From an uncultured Pseudomonadota bacterium (GTDB lineage: Bacteria > Pseudomonadota > Gammaproteobacteria > Burkholderiales > SG8-39): 64,000 nucleotides of DNA. The stretch is from assembly GCA_903834835.1 (NCBI GenBank), contig CAILKO010000049.1:124001-188000 (forward strand), written 5' to 3'. Made by a program: the position numbers and the translations under genes. Under the pieces are notes generated by a model. The model searched no databases. It saw only the letters and a program-made list of their open reading frames with translations, and was not told the DNA's origin. Below are positions 24,747 through 33,917 of this stretch, piece by piece; position 1 is the first letter of the stretch, and every line of letters starts with the position of its first letter.

Positions 24747-25640
24747 ATGAACTACAAGCACCTCCACTACTTCTGGCGAGTTGCCAAGGCGGGCAGCATC
24801 GCGCGCGCAAGCGACGAGCTGCACCTCACACCCCAGACGATCAGCGGGCAGCTCGGTCTGCTGGAAGACTCGCTCGGCGCGCCGCTGTTCGCGAAGCGGG
24901 GGCGCTCGCTCGAACTCACCGACGCCGGGCGTCTCGCCTTCGAGTACGCGCAGGAGATCTTCACGCTCGGGTCCGAGCTCGAGGTTTCCCTGCGCGCGTA
25001 CCCGGAAGGGGGACGCCCGACGGAATTCCGGGTCGGCGTCGCCGATGCTGTGCCCAAGGCGATCGCCTATCGCCTGCTCGAGCCGGCCGCGCAGCTTGAC
25101 CATCCGGTGCGCATCGTCTGTCGCGAGCAGAAGCTTGAGAACCTGCTCGGGGAACTCGCCTCGCACCGGCTGGATCTCGTGATTGCCGACTCGCCGATCC
25201 CGCCCTCGGTGAGCGTGCGCGCCTACAGTCACCGCCTCGGATCCTCGGGACTGAGTTTCTTCGGGACGGAGGCCTGCCTGAAGGCCCTGAAAGGACGCTT
25301 TCCGGCGAGTCTCAACGCTGCGCCGCTGCTACTGCCCGGTGTCGAAGCGGCGGTGCGTGCGCGGCTTGATCGCTGGCTGGAGAACTCGGGCATCAATCCC
25401 AGAATCGTGGGCGAATTCGACGACAGCGCATTGATGAAAGCATTCGGCCAGCGCGGCGCGGGGGTTTTCGTGGGTCCCACTGTGCTCGAGGCGGAGATAC
25501 GGAAGCAGTATGGCGTCAGGGTACTGGGTCGTGCGGCCGCGGTGACCGAGGAGTTCTTCGCGATATCCGTGGAGCGGCGCGTGAAGCATCCCTGCGTGGT
25601 CGCGATCACCGAGACCGCGCGCGGCCAGCTCTTCGTCTGA
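24747..25640 (+). CDS. nhaR: LysR-family transcriptional activator, NhaR-type
   Basis: 297 residues. The N-terminal winged helix-turn-helix (MNYKHLHYFWRVAKAGSIAR, ASDELHLTPQTISGQLGLLE) is the NhaR form, with HLHYFW and TPQTISGQ. The effector domain follows (FRVGVADAVPKAIAYRLLEPA, LVIADSPIPPSVSVRAYSHRLG, GEFDDSALMKAFGQRGAGVFVGPT), all typical of the NhaR group that senses sodium and activates nhaA or stress genes. No nhaA is adjacent. It is divergent from the TerB-like gene. The ATG has CGAGGGA upstream. NhaR identity is from motif recall. Confidence 0.88.
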   Translation: MNYKHLHYFWRVAKAGSIARASDELHLTPQTISGQLGLLEDSLGAPLFAKRGRSLELTDAGRLAFEYAQEIFTLGSELEVSLRAYPEGGRPTEFRVGVADAVPKAIAYRLLEPAAQLDHPVRIVCREQKLENLLGELASHRLDLVIADSPIPPSVSVRAYSHRLGSSGLSFFGTEACLKALKGRFPASLNAAPLLLPGVEAAVRARLDRWLENSGINPRIVGEFDDSALMKAFGQRGAGVFVGPTVLEAEIRKQYGVRVLGRAAAVTEEFFAISVERRVKHPCVVAITETARGQLFV

Positions 25641-25693
25641 GGGCGGGCATCATTCGCAGGGGCGCGGACCCTGCGGGGCCTAGAATCGGACAT

Positions 25694-26419
25694 ATGAAGC
25701 TTTCCATCATCGTGCCGGCCTACAACGAGGAGCGGCTGCTCGCGGCAACGCTGGCGAATCTGAACGCGGGCGCGAAGGTGCTTGCGCGACGGGGTTGGGC
25801 GTCCGAGCTGATCGTGTGCGACAACAATTCCACGGACCGCACGGCCGATATCGCTGCCGCCGCGGGAGCGCGTGTGGTGTTCGAGCCGGTGAATCAGATT
25901 TCCCGCGCGCGCAATGCGGGCGCGGCAGCGGCGAGCGGCGACTGGCTCCTGTTCGTCGATGCGGATTCTCTGCCCGATGCTGCGCTGTTCGAGGATCTCG
26001 TGCGCGCGATGGAGGACACATCCTGCCTTGCGGGCGGCAGCACGCTGCGCTTTCCGCCGGAGGCCGGCCTCGGGCGTCTGCCCGTCTGGCTCTGGAACGG
26101 GGTCAGCCGTATCCTGCGCTGGGCAGCCGGATCTTTCGTGTTCTGCCGGGCGCCAGCCTTCCGGGATGCGGGCGGCTTCAGCCTCGCGCTGTACGCGGCC
26201 GAGGAGATCGACCTGTTCAGACGCCTGAAGCGCCTCGCACACAGGCGCGGTCAACGCATCGAGATACTTCATCGTCACCCGCTCCTGACCAGCGCGCGCA
26301 AGCTCCGCCTCTATTCCGTGCGCGAAGCCCTCGGGTTCATGCTGCGCACCGCGCTAGGGGGCGGAAAGACACTGCGCCGCGCGGCCGATTGCCACATCTG
26401 GTATGACGGCCGCCGCTAG
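25694..26419 (+). CDS. Family 2 glycosyltransferase
   Basis: 241 residues, a soluble GT-A fold without membrane helices. Motifs: IIVPAYNEERLLAATLANL at the start, DNNSTDRTADIA near residue 45, ISRARNAGAAAASGDWLLFVDADS with the DxD-like metal site near 95, and a C-terminal region with EEIDLFRRLKRLA in place of the usual ED..E catalytic loop. It may transfer a sugar to a lipid carrier. Its 3' end overlaps the next gene by 17 bp, so it is the first gene of a four-gene operon with three redox proteins. Acceptor unknown. Confidence 0.88.
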   Translation: MKLSIIVPAYNEERLLAATLANLNAGAKVLARRGWASELIVCDNNSTDRTADIAAAAGARVVFEPVNQISRARNAGAAAASGDWLLFVDADSLPDAALFEDLVRAMEDTSCLAGGSTLRFPPEAGLGRLPVWLWNGVSRILRWAAGSFVFCRAPAFRDAGGFSLALYAAEEIDLFRRLKRLAHRRGQRIEILHRHPLLTSARKLRLYSVREALGFMLRTALGGGKTLRRAADCHIWYDGRR

Positions 26420-27986
26420 ATCTGCGCCTTTGGCCGGCCCGGAATCGGGCCGCGTATCCCTCCCGCCCGATCCTGTCGCACCGGACGCGCTGCAGGGCAT
26501 TCCGCGCCAGAGGACGAATCCGGCACGCTGGCAAGGCGAGGGGTGGCCGGCATTCGTGGCGGCGCTCGAGGCGGGCGGAGTCGAGGTGCTGGAGGACCTC
26601 GCCTCGCGCGGGATATTCGCGACCGACGCAGGCGGCACCGCCTACGGCATGCCCCACGGCGTGGTGATTGCGCGCAGCGCGGAGCAGATCGCCGAACTGA
26701 TGCGCGAGGCCCAGCGCCATGGCGTGCCCGTGACCGTGCGTGGCGGTGGTCTTACAACCGAGGGCGAGTCCGTCGCCTTCGGCGGCGTGCTGCTCGATAT
26801 GACCGGCATGAGCCGCCTGCTCGCGGTGGACACGGCTGCGCTGACGGCGCGATTGCAGGCCGGAATGTTCTGGTCGAGCCTTGCCGAGGCGCTGCGGCGC
26901 CACGGCATGGACTATCTCTCCGCGCCGCTCAACCTCACCTCATCGGTAGGCGGCACGCTGGGCGTGGGGGGCATCGACGTGAACTCGGCGCGCTTTGGCT
27001 GCAGCGCGGACCAGGCACTCGCCCTGCAGGTTGTGACCCCCAAGGGAGAAATTTTCGAGTGCTCGGACAGCGAGCGGCCGGAACTTTTTCGCCGTGTGAT
27101 TCTCGGCTATGGCCAGTTCGGCGTCATCACCGAGGTGACGCTGCGCATCCGGCCCTATACGCAGCTCAGCATGCGCTATTTCTTCTACGATTCGCTGCGC
27201 ACCGCGATCGAGGATCTGCAGTATCTGGATCGCGAACAGGCCTCGGACTATTCCGGCATCCTGACCATGATGGATCGTGCGATCAATCTGCTGGTCGCCT
27301 TCGACACCGACGAGAAGGAGGCGGCATTCGAGCGCTTGCACCGCGGTCGGCTGCGCGGGCGTGGCGAAATCGGCTTCGCGTTGCGCATGCTGGCCTACTA
27401 CGCCCTGCGGCCCTGGCGAACCGGCGAGGCGCTCTATCTCTACCGCAGGAAACGCGCGGTCTTCCCTGAGTTCCAGCGGTCCGAGCACATGCGTGGCGGC
27501 AAGATGCATGACCGCACGGTAGTGTTTTCCCGTGCGGTCTGGAAGCACTGGGGTTCGCGCCAGATGGTGATCCCGGACCTTTCGACCTCGGCCGAGAAAT
27601 TTGTCGAGGCAGTCGAGCGCGGCAATGCGGTGTGCCGGAAGTACTTCCGGCACTACACGCTCTACTGTGTCGGCATCCGCCTGAACGAGGCCCATCGGTC
27701 CCATTACGAAATGTCCTGCATCCCGCCGGACGCGCGGGGGATCGCATATGGTTGCGAGTTCGAGCCCATGATCGAAGGTGCGACCTTCAGCCGGGATACG
27801 CTGCAGTCCTTCAAGAACGAGATCTACGATATCGGCGTCGCGCTGGGGGGCAGCTACTACCGCTTCGGGGGCATGATGAAGGGCTATATCCGCCGCGTGT
27901 TCGGCGATGCGCTCGTGGAGCGTCATCGGGCGATGAAGCGTGAGGCGGACCCGGCGATGATCCTGAACCGCGATGTCATTTTCTGA
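26403..27986 (+). CDS. FAD-linked oxidase (GlcD/VAO family)
   Basis: 527 residues. A PCMH-type FAD-binding domain spans about residues 70-250 (GVPVTVRGGGLTTEGES, LSAPLNLTSSVGGTLGVGGID, GYGQFGVITEVTLRIRP). The C-terminal substrate domain ends with the family-like FGDALVERHRAMKREADPAMILN. Relatives include glycolate oxidase GlcD, D-lactate dehydrogenase, cytokinin oxidase and sterol C24 reductase; the substrate here is unknown. It overlaps the upstream glycosyltransferase by 17 bp and the downstream Fe-S gene by 14 bp, which implies coupled translation. A GlcD-like protein paired with a Fe-S partner suggests membrane or quinone electron transfer. Confidence 0.86.
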   Translation: MTAAARSAPLAGPESGRVSLPPDPVAPDALQGIPRQRTNPARWQGEGWPAFVAALEAGGVEVLEDLASRGIFATDAGGTAYGMPHGVVIARSAEQIAELMREAQRHGVPVTVRGGGLTTEGESVAFGGVLLDMTGMSRLLAVDTAALTARLQAGMFWSSLAEALRRHGMDYLSAPLNLTSSVGGTLGVGGIDVNSARFGCSADQALALQVVTPKGEIFECSDSERPELFRRVILGYGQFGVITEVTLRIRPYTQLSMRYFFYDSLRTAIEDLQYLDREQASDYSGILTMMDRAINLLVAFDTDEKEAAFERLHRGRLRGRGEIGFALRMLAYYALRPWRTGEALYLYRRKRAVFPEFQRSEHMRGGKMHDRTVVFSRAVWKHWGSRQMVIPDLSTSAEKFVEAVERGNAVCRKYFRHYTLYCVGIRLNEAHRSHYEMSCIPPDARGIAYGCEFEPMIEGATFSRDTLQSFKNEIYDIGVALGGSYYRFGGMMKGYIRRVFGDALVERHRAMKREADPAMILNRDVIF

Positions 27987-28932
27987 GCACAGTCTCCGCG
28001 CGGCCGCGGCGCCCTGCAGCGGTTGCGGACTGTGTCAGCTTGTCTGCCCGGTCTGGCACCAGCGACGCGACGTCCGGTTGACGCCGCTTGGCCGCTCCAA
28101 GGCGCTGCAGCACGGCGTGCCGGTTGCCGCGCTGGCTGGCGCGCTGGACGCATGCACGCTGTGCGGTGCCTGCGATCCGGTCTGCCCGGAGTCGATACCG
28201 CTCTCGGCTTCGATGCTGGAGTGGCGCAGACTGAGGCCGCTTGCCGAGGCGGTCCCGCAGTCGCACGCCGCCGATATGGCGGGTGCGCGCGGCGGCACGC
28301 TGCTCGTGGCCGGTCGTTCGCTGGGTGCGGACCCGGAACGCCTGCAGCGGGCGGCTGCCCTGCTCGACGCCCGGGCGGCGGGAGATCATGGCGCGGACAT
28401 TGCGCTTGCGATCGAGGCGGGTGCGGCGGTCGGCCCGGCGCGTCGTGCTGCGTTTCTCGACCGGTTGCGCGGCGCGCGCCGCCTGGTGGTGGCCGACGGA
28501 CTGCTGCTGCGGATGCTGCGGGCGTGGCTGCCCGGATGCGATGCGGCGCCGCTGGGGCACGCACTCAGCGGTTTGCAGGTCTTGCGCGCGAAGCTGCAGC
28601 GCACCGATCTCTATGTCATCGAGCCGCGCGCTTTCCATCTGGACCATGCGCGGCTCCTGCCGCATTACGACGCGCTGCAGCGTGCTTTCGGCGGGGCGAC
28701 AAATCTCGACCTGCACCGCATGGCGATTCCGACCACGGCCTCGGCCGCCCAGCACATCCTCGGTCGCCCATCGATCAGCCCGGAGGCGCAGACGCGCTGG
28801 ATACTGGAGGGGCGGAAGGTCGACCGGGTGGTGGTGGAGGACGAGCAGGACATCGCTCCCTTCGCAGCGGTCGTGTCGCTGCCGGTCCTGCATCTTGCCG
28901 ACCTGGCGGATATCCCGTCGCCCGACTGTTAG
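27973..28932 (+). CDS. Protein with two [4Fe-4S] clusters, GlcF/HdrC-like N-terminus
   Basis: 319 residues. Two ferredoxin-type motifs lie near the N-terminus: CSGCGLCQLVCP (residues 15-26) and CTLCGACDPVCP (about 61-72), as in GlcF, HdrC and LutA-type electron carriers. The Cys-rich CCG domains that follow in those families are absent; the remaining 240 residues are Ala/Arg/Leu-rich with no recognised motif. It overlaps the FAD-oxidase gene by 14 bp and is followed 13 bp later by the geranylgeranyl-reductase-like gene. It likely relays electrons between the two flavoproteins. Confidence 0.82.
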   Translation: MSFSEHSLRAAAAPCSGCGLCQLVCPVWHQRRDVRLTPLGRSKALQHGVPVAALAGALDACTLCGACDPVCPESIPLSASMLEWRRLRPLAEAVPQSHAADMAGARGGTLLVAGRSLGADPERLQRAAALLDARAAGDHGADIALAIEAGAAVGPARRAAFLDRLRGARRLVVADGLLLRMLRAWLPGCDAAPLGHALSGLQVLRAKLQRTDLYVIEPRAFHLDHARLLPHYDALQRAFGGATNLDLHRMAIPTTASAAQHILGRPSISPEAQTRWILEGRKVDRVVVEDEQDIAPFAAVVSLPVLHLADLADIPSPDC

Positions 28933-28945
28933 GAGAAAATCCGCA

Positions 28946-30163
28946 ATGACCCAAGCACGCAGCGTCGATACGCTGATCGTCGGCGCGAGTTTCGCGGCCG
29001 CCGCGGCTGCCAAGCGCCTGACCGACGCCGGACTCGAAACGGTGATCATCGAGCGCCAGGCCCTGCCCCGCCACAAGATCTGCAGCGGAATTCTGTCACC
29101 GCGCGGTCACCGCTTCCTGATCGAGAACTTCGGACCGCTGCCGCGCGAGGTGCTGCACGAGCCGACCTACTGCAGGGGAGTGACCTTTCACTTTCCGAGC
29201 ATGGTGTCGATGAGCATGGATTTCTTCGGCGGCACCACGCCCCATCTGCATCGGAAGTACTCGGATCACTGGGCGATTCTGCAGAGCGGCGCCGAGGTCC
29301 ATGACCGCACGTCCTTCGTCGGGCTCGAAGATGCGGGCGATCACGTGCTGGTGCGCGCGCGCCGGCAGGGGGAGGATATGCTCTACAGGGCGCGTCATGT
29401 GATCGGTGCGGACGGTCCGAGTTCGCTCGTGGTGCGCGCGCTCTATCCGGACTACGCGAAGGAGATTCCCTGGTTCTTCGTGGGGCAGAAATTTCACCCG
29501 ATCATCGCCTGCCCGCTGGACGAGGAATACTTCCACTTCTGGTTTCATCCGGGGCTCGGTCACTACACCTGGAGCCATGCGCGCGACGGCCGGCAGATCG
29601 TCGGCGTCGGATTCAAGCGCGGCGACAATTTCGATGCGCGCCATCGCAACGTGGTTCGCTATCTGGAGGACAAGCACGCGGTACGCCTGGGCGAGGCGGA
29701 GGAACATGAGGGCTGTGCCGAGAATTTCGGCCCCTCGCTCATCAATCGCTATGTCTTCGGGCGCGGCAATGTCCTGATCACGGGTCAGGCGGCGGGCTTC
29801 CTGAACATGATCGGGGAGGGCATGAGCTGCGCGCTTCACTCGGGGGCGCTTTCGGGCGAGGCGATCGTCGAAGCGCGGCTGCGCGGCCGTCCGGTGCAGG
29901 AGACCTACCGGAGCATGGTGGCCTCCGAAGTGCGTCACACGACCGACCAGTGGAATCCGCTCCAGATCGCTCTTGGCCGGCCGCACGAGGCGGATTTTCC
30001 CGCCGCGCTGATGAAGCTGACATGGCGCGAGCGCAGGCTCGTGCTCCGCGACCTCTGGCGCTTCGTCGTGCTCTACAAGGAATTCAGGTGGGGGCGGCAG
30101 ATCGCGGCCGCGAGTCTGCAGCGCCTGTTTGCGCCGGGCTATCCCATGAATACCTGGCGCTAG
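28946..30163 (+). CDS. Geranylgeranyl-reductase-like FAD oxidoreductase
   Basis: 405 residues. The FAD-binding N-terminus (TLIVGASFAAAAAAKRLTDAG with a modified GxGxxA loop, then ETVIIERQ) and the second FAD motif (ARHVIGADGPSSLVVR; NVLITGQAAGFLNMIGEGMSCALHSG) match the geranylgeranyl reductase/BchP-like family, which saturates isoprenoid chains, and other group A flavoproteins. HKICSGILSPRG is the usual conserved segment after strand 2. AGGAGA precedes the ATG. It is the last gene of the four-gene operon. Substrate not predictable; it could be an isoprenoid quinone, lipid or carotenoid. Confidence 0.87.
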   Translation: MTQARSVDTLIVGASFAAAAAAKRLTDAGLETVIIERQALPRHKICSGILSPRGHRFLIENFGPLPREVLHEPTYCRGVTFHFPSMVSMSMDFFGGTTPHLHRKYSDHWAILQSGAEVHDRTSFVGLEDAGDHVLVRARRQGEDMLYRARHVIGADGPSSLVVRALYPDYAKEIPWFFVGQKFHPIIACPLDEEYFHFWFHPGLGHYTWSHARDGRQIVGVGFKRGDNFDARHRNVVRYLEDKHAVRLGEAEEHEGCAENFGPSLINRYVFGRGNVLITGQAAGFLNMIGEGMSCALHSGALSGEAIVEARLRGRPVQETYRSMVASEVRHTTDQWNPLQIALGRPHEADFPAALMKLTWRERRLVLRDLWRFVVLYKEFRWGRQIAAASLQRLFAPGYPMNTWR

Positions 30164-30264
30164 GCACTCGCGGTGCGAGGTGCGAGCGCGATGCACCGGC
30201 CCCGCGCCGAGCGCCAGCCGGACCGGAACACAGAGGGCAGGATCTGAGGCGTCTTCAAGCCATG

Positions 30265-30286
30265 ATAGTAACGTAAATGTTACTAT
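30265..30286. repeat. Palindromic repeat copy 5
   Basis: ATAGTAAC, spacer GTAAAT, GTTACTAT; perfect 8-bp arms. Located in the 160-bp convergent gap between the geranylgeranyl-reductase-like gene and the end of selB. A good -10-like TATAAT overlaps its right edge (30284-30289), but no gene starts here, so this copy is not obviously a promoter. Confidence 0.9.
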
Positions 30287-30323
30287 AATGAATCAGAATA
30301 CCCGTGGGACTCCTCTCGCGCTG

Positions 30324-32240
30324 CTACTTCAACGCCTGCTCGATCGGTCGGCGAATCTTGCGCGCATCGCCAAGGCGCTGGGTATAGCCGATCCGGTCGA
30401 AGTACTCGAGCAGCTCGATTGCGTGGTTGCGGCTGACGCCGCTGCGATCGCGGTACTGCGCGGCAGTGAACTGCCCGTTCGGTGCGGCGGCTGCTGTGGC
30501 CGCTGCATGAGCGGCGAGCGCGAGCACGGTTTTCCTGAGCAGGAAACGGTCCGCCATCACCTTGACCGGTTCGCCGGATTTCGAGCGCCGGTGCAGCAGA
30601 TCGCTCAGCGTGCGCTCCGGCAGCTTCAGGGTATCGGCAAGTTCCTTCAGTTTCGGGGGCAGCGGGGATGCCTGTTCCAGCAGGGGCAGCGCGCGCGTCC
30701 AGAGCGCGGCATCTTCCGGATTGCCGGTCGCGTCGTGCCCGGGTTTGCGCACGTGGGCGCCGGCGATCTGCAGCCGGTTTTCAGCCGCGAGGTCGGCGAG
30801 TATTCGCGCGAAGGCGGTTGCGGGCAGCCGGGTAGCGAGTCGCGCGCGCAGGGCGCCGGGTTCGATGCCGGGGGATTTCGGGTCGCGAGCATGCGCGCGG
30901 TCTACTTCCGCGAGCGCGGCATCTCGCAGCCGGGCGTGCTCGGTCGCCGAAAGCCCGAGGCGTTCGGGCCGCGCGATGATCACGATTCCAAGTGCGCGAT
31001 AGATTTCTCCCGCGGCGGCTTCGTCCAGGTTGAAGCTCGCTTCGAACTGCGCGAGGTCGACGCCCTGGGGCATGAGCTCGACCAGCCTGCGCAGCGCAAG
31101 CTGTGCCGTGCCTTCCTCGAGCGCCTCAAGCTGGGCAAGGCGCGCCGGTGTATGGCGCGCGAGGCTCGGGACGACCGGATCGATCACAGTGCCGCCGCCC
31201 AGCGTGCGGCTCGCCGAGGCGTCGCGCAGCACGAAGCGGTCGCCGTGCAGGGCGCACACCGGCCGTTCGAGCACGAGTTGGACGATCGCTGATTCACCTG
31301 GCGCAAGCGAAGCGCCGCGGCGCACCGCGATCCGGCCGGGAACGGAGGCGGTGCCCAGGTGCAAGTGGACGGGGCTCAGGTGCCTGAGCGGCCCGGACTC
31401 GGAGGCGAGCAGGCGCAGCCTTACGTCCAGGCGCGTGGTTGGACGGTGCAGGGTTTCGTCCAGCAGCCAGTCACCGCGACCGAGCGCGTCGCGGTCGAGG
31501 CCCGCCCCGGCGAGATTCAGCGCGCAGCGCTCGCCAGCGTGCGCCTCGGTGACGGCCACGCCGTTCATCTGGATGCCGCGCACGCGCAGAGGCAGGCCGA
31601 CGGGCGAGGCCATGAGCTGCGCGCCGACGGCGATGCGTCCGTCGAACACGCTGCCGGTGACCACCGTGCCTGAGCCGGCGACGCTGAACACGCGGTCGAT
31701 GGCGTAGCGTGCGCGCCCGGCGCTGCGACGCGCCGCGATGCGACCGGCGTCCTCGAGAAGACTGTCCTTGAGCGCAGCGAGACCCTCTCCGGTCGGCGCG
31801 CAGACCGGAAAAACGTCGATGCCTGCGAGCGAGCCGCCGGCCAGGAGATCCTGCAGTGCTTGGCGTACTTCGGCCACGCGCGCCGCCGGGACGCGGTCGA
31901 TCTTGGTGATGACCGCATAGCCCCGGGACACGCCGAGCAGGTCGAGGATCTGAAGATGCTCGATGGTCTGCGGCATGATTCCATCGTCAGCCGCAACGAC
32001 GATCATGGCCGCATCGATGGCGCACACGCCCGCGAGCATGTTGCGCACGAAGCGCTCGTGCCCGGGCACATCCACGAAGCCGAGCAAACGACCGCCAGGT
32101 GTGCGCAGGTAGGCGAAGCCGAGGTCGATGGAAATTCCCCGGCGTTTCTCTTCCGGCAGGCGGTCCGTATCCACGCCGGTGAGCGTGTGCACCAGCAGCG
32201 TCTTGCCGTGATCGATATGGCCGGCGGTCGCGACGATCAT
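30324..32240 (-). CDS. selB: Selenocysteine-specific elongation factor SelB
   Basis: 638 residues. The GTPase domain starts [28 protein letters not shown] with G1 [10 protein letters not shown]3 DVPGHE and G4 TKID; two beta-barrel domains follow, and C-terminal winged-helix repeats (residues about 370-638) bind the SECIS hairpin. It carries Sec-tRNA to in-frame UGA codons of selenoprotein mRNAs. The ATG overlaps the selA stop by one base (TGATG), so the two are coupled. Repeat copy 5 lies 38 bp beyond its 3' end. Confidence 0.97.
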   Translation of the reverse strand: MIVATAGHIDHGKTLLVHTLTGVDTDRLPEEKRRGISIDLGFAYLRTPGGRLLGFVDVPGHERFVRNMLAGVCAIDAAMIVVAADDGIMPQTIEHLQILDLLGVSRGYAVITKIDRVPAARVAEVRQALQDLLAGGSLAGIDVFPVCAPTGEGLAALKDSLLEDAGRIAARRSAGRARYAIDRVFSVAGSGTVVTGSVFDGRIAVGAQLMASPVGLPLRVRGIQMNGVAVTEAHAGERCALNLAGAGLDRDALGRGDWLLDETLHRPTTRLDVRLRLLASESGPLRHLSPVHLHLGTASVPGRIAVRRGASLAPGESAIVQLVLERPVCALHGDRFVLRDASASRTLGGGTVIDPVVPSLARHTPARLAQLEALEEGTAQLALRRLVELMPQGVDLAQFEASFNLDEAAAGEIYRALGIVIIARPERLGLSATEHARLRDAALAEVDRAHARDPKSPGIEPGALRARLATRLPATAFARILADLAAENRLQIAGAHVRKPGHDATGNPEDAALWTRALPLLEQASPLPPKLKELADTLKLPERTLSDLLHRRSKSGEPVKVMADRFLLRKTVLALAAHAAATAAAAPNGQFTAAQYRDRSGVSRNHAIELLEYFDRIGYTQRLGDARKIRRPIEQALK

Positions 32241-33682
32241 CAGCGGGCGGCAGGCAGGCGGAGCTTCGGCAACTGCCCGGCGAACACGGCGGGGTCCTCC
32301 AGCGCGCGAAGATCGAACAGGAGCTCGTCGTCCTGAATGCGTCCGATTACGGGGAGCGGGAGCTCGCGAAATGCGGCGGCAAGCGCTTCGACGCGCCGTC
32401 CGCTGTGCCGTCCGGTGCCCAGCGGCCGGATCGCGAGCGCATGGCTGGGCAGCCGATCGGCGGGCAGCGCGCCGCTACCGATCTGGCTGTGGCAGTCGAC
32501 GATGCGGACTTCTGCGGTCCCGCCGAGAGCGGTCTCGAGCGCGGGCTTCAGTGCAAGCGCGCCCGCATGTATGGCGTCGGCCTGGCGACAGAGCAGGCGC
32601 AGCGCAGGGAGCTCCGTCGCAAGGCGATCAGGATCGGCGTAGAGCCGCAGCACCGCCTCGAGGGCGGCAAGGCGCAGCTTATCCACCCGCAACGCGCGTT
32701 TCATCGGATTGCGATTCAGGCGTTCAATGAGATCCTCCCGACCGACGATCAGCCCGGCCTGCGGACCACCGAGAAGTTTGTCGCCGCTGAAGCTGACGAG
32801 GTCCACGCCCCGGGCGATCATCTCGCGCGCAGTCGGTTCGTGCGGCAGACCGTAGCGCTCCAGATCCACAAGCGTTCCGCTGCCGAGGTCGGAAATCAGT
32901 GGCAGGTCGTGTTCATGCGCGAGCTTCGCGAGCGCGGTTTCTCCCACGCTCGCGGTGAAGCCGACGATCTCGTAGTTGCTGGTGTGAACTTTCATCAATG
33001 CGGCGGTCCGGGGGCCGATCGCGCTGGCGTAGTCGGACAGGTGGGTGCGGTTGGTCGTGCCGACCTCCACCAGGCGGCAGCCGGCGCGCGCCATGATGTC
33101 CGGAACGCGGAACGCGCCGCCGATCTCGATCAACTCGCCGCGCGAGACGATCACTTCGCGGCGCGAGCCGAGCGTGTTCAGCATGAGGAGCACTGCGGCG
33201 GCGTTGTTGTTGACGATCGTTGCGGACGCCGCGCCCGTCAGCCGGCAAAGCCAGCGCGACACATGCCGGTCGCGTTCGCCGCGCCGTCCCGATCCGAGGT
33301 CGAATTCGAGGTTGGTGGGCTCGTTCGCGGCATCGGCGAGCGCGCGCACCGCACTGGCCGGCAACAGCGCGCGACCGAGGTTGGTATGGAGAATGGTGCC
33401 GGTCAGGTTGAGCACCCGGCGCTGCGAGGGCGCGAGCAGTTCCGCGAGCCGCGTCGCCAGCAGCTGCCCGAAGCCCGCCTCGTCAAAGGATCCGGATGCG
33501 CTGAGCGTGGCGTGCGCGCCCGCGCGAATCTCCTCCAGCAGCACGCGCACGGTTTCGAGGGTGAGCGGACGGCCGTGACGCGCGATCGCCGCACTCAGCT
33601 GCGCGCTCCGCAGCAGGCGGTCGACCGAAGGGATCGCGGCGTGGGCTGCAGCCATATCGTTAGTGCCGGACGGATCGGTCAT
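32240..33682 (-). CDS. selA: L-seryl-tRNA(Sec) selenium transferase SelA
   Basis: 480 residues, full length. A PLP enzyme that converts seryl-tRNA-Sec to selenocysteyl-tRNA with selenophosphate. Landmarks: [18 protein letters not shown] near residue 92, [11 protein letters not shown] near 157, the PLP Lys in [14 protein letters not shown] near 300, and the C-terminal [13 protein letters not shown]. It starts 37 bp after tRNA-Sec on the same strand, and selB follows with a one-base overlap. selD, which supplies selenophosphate, is not in the window. Confidence 0.97.
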   Translation of the reverse strand: MTDPSGTNDMAAAHAAIPSVDRLLRSAQLSAAIARHGRPLTLETVRVLLEEIRAGAHATLSASGSFDEAGFGQLLATRLAELLAPSQRRVLNLTGTILHTNLGRALLPASAVRALADAANEPTNLEFDLGSGRRGERDRHVSRWLCRLTGAASATIVNNNAAAVLLMLNTLGSRREVIVSRGELIEIGGAFRVPDIMARAGCRLVEVGTTNRTHLSDYASAIGPRTAALMKVHTSNYEIVGFTASVGETALAKLAHEHDLPLISDLGSGTLVDLERYGLPHEPTAREMIARGVDLVSFSGDKLLGGPQAGLIVGREDLIERLNRNPMKRALRVDKLRLAALEAVLRLYADPDRLATELPALRLLCRQADAIHAGALALKPALETALGGTAEVRIVDCHSQIGSGALPADRLPSHALAIRPLGTGRHSGRRVEALAAAFRELPLPVIGRIQDDELLFDLRALEDPAVFAGQLPKLRLPAAR

Positions 33683-33719
33683 TGCATGCCTGACGCGTGG
33701 CGGGCTTCCCAGATTTCAG

Positions 33720-33814
33720 TGGCGGAAAGGAGCGGGAGTCGAACCCACCGAAGGCCGCACGCGGCCCAAACCGGATTTGAAGTCCGGCCGCCCCACCGGG
33801 GACGCTTCCCTTCC
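33720..33814 (-). tRNA. selC: tRNA-Sec (anticodon UCA)
   Basis: 95 nt including an encoded CCA end. The 8-bp acceptor stem GGAAGGGA pairs with TCCTTTCC (one G-U), as expected for the long tRNA-Sec acceptor; discriminator base G. The anticodon loop ACTTCAAAT carries TCA (complement at 33778-33780), flanked by a CCGG/CCGG stem. A long variable arm (GGGCCGCGTGCGGCC region) and a TTCGACTCC T-loop follow. It sits directly upstream of selA and selB on the same strand, so the three are probably one selenium unit. The length is typical of bacterial tRNA-Sec. Confidence 0.97.
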
Positions 33815-33917
33815 TCTTATCGCTTGCTCGTTCAAGCCCGGCCCTGACGGAGCGGATGGTTTGTTGCGACCGGGGTCCGGCATTGTAAGCGGGTCGGCGG
33901 GCAGCGCCGCCGGGTCC

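Noticed and set aside
25694-30163. Selenoprotein with in-frame UGA near selB
   Set aside because: The genes near selAB end at normal stops with complete domains, and no truncated family member continues past a TGA.
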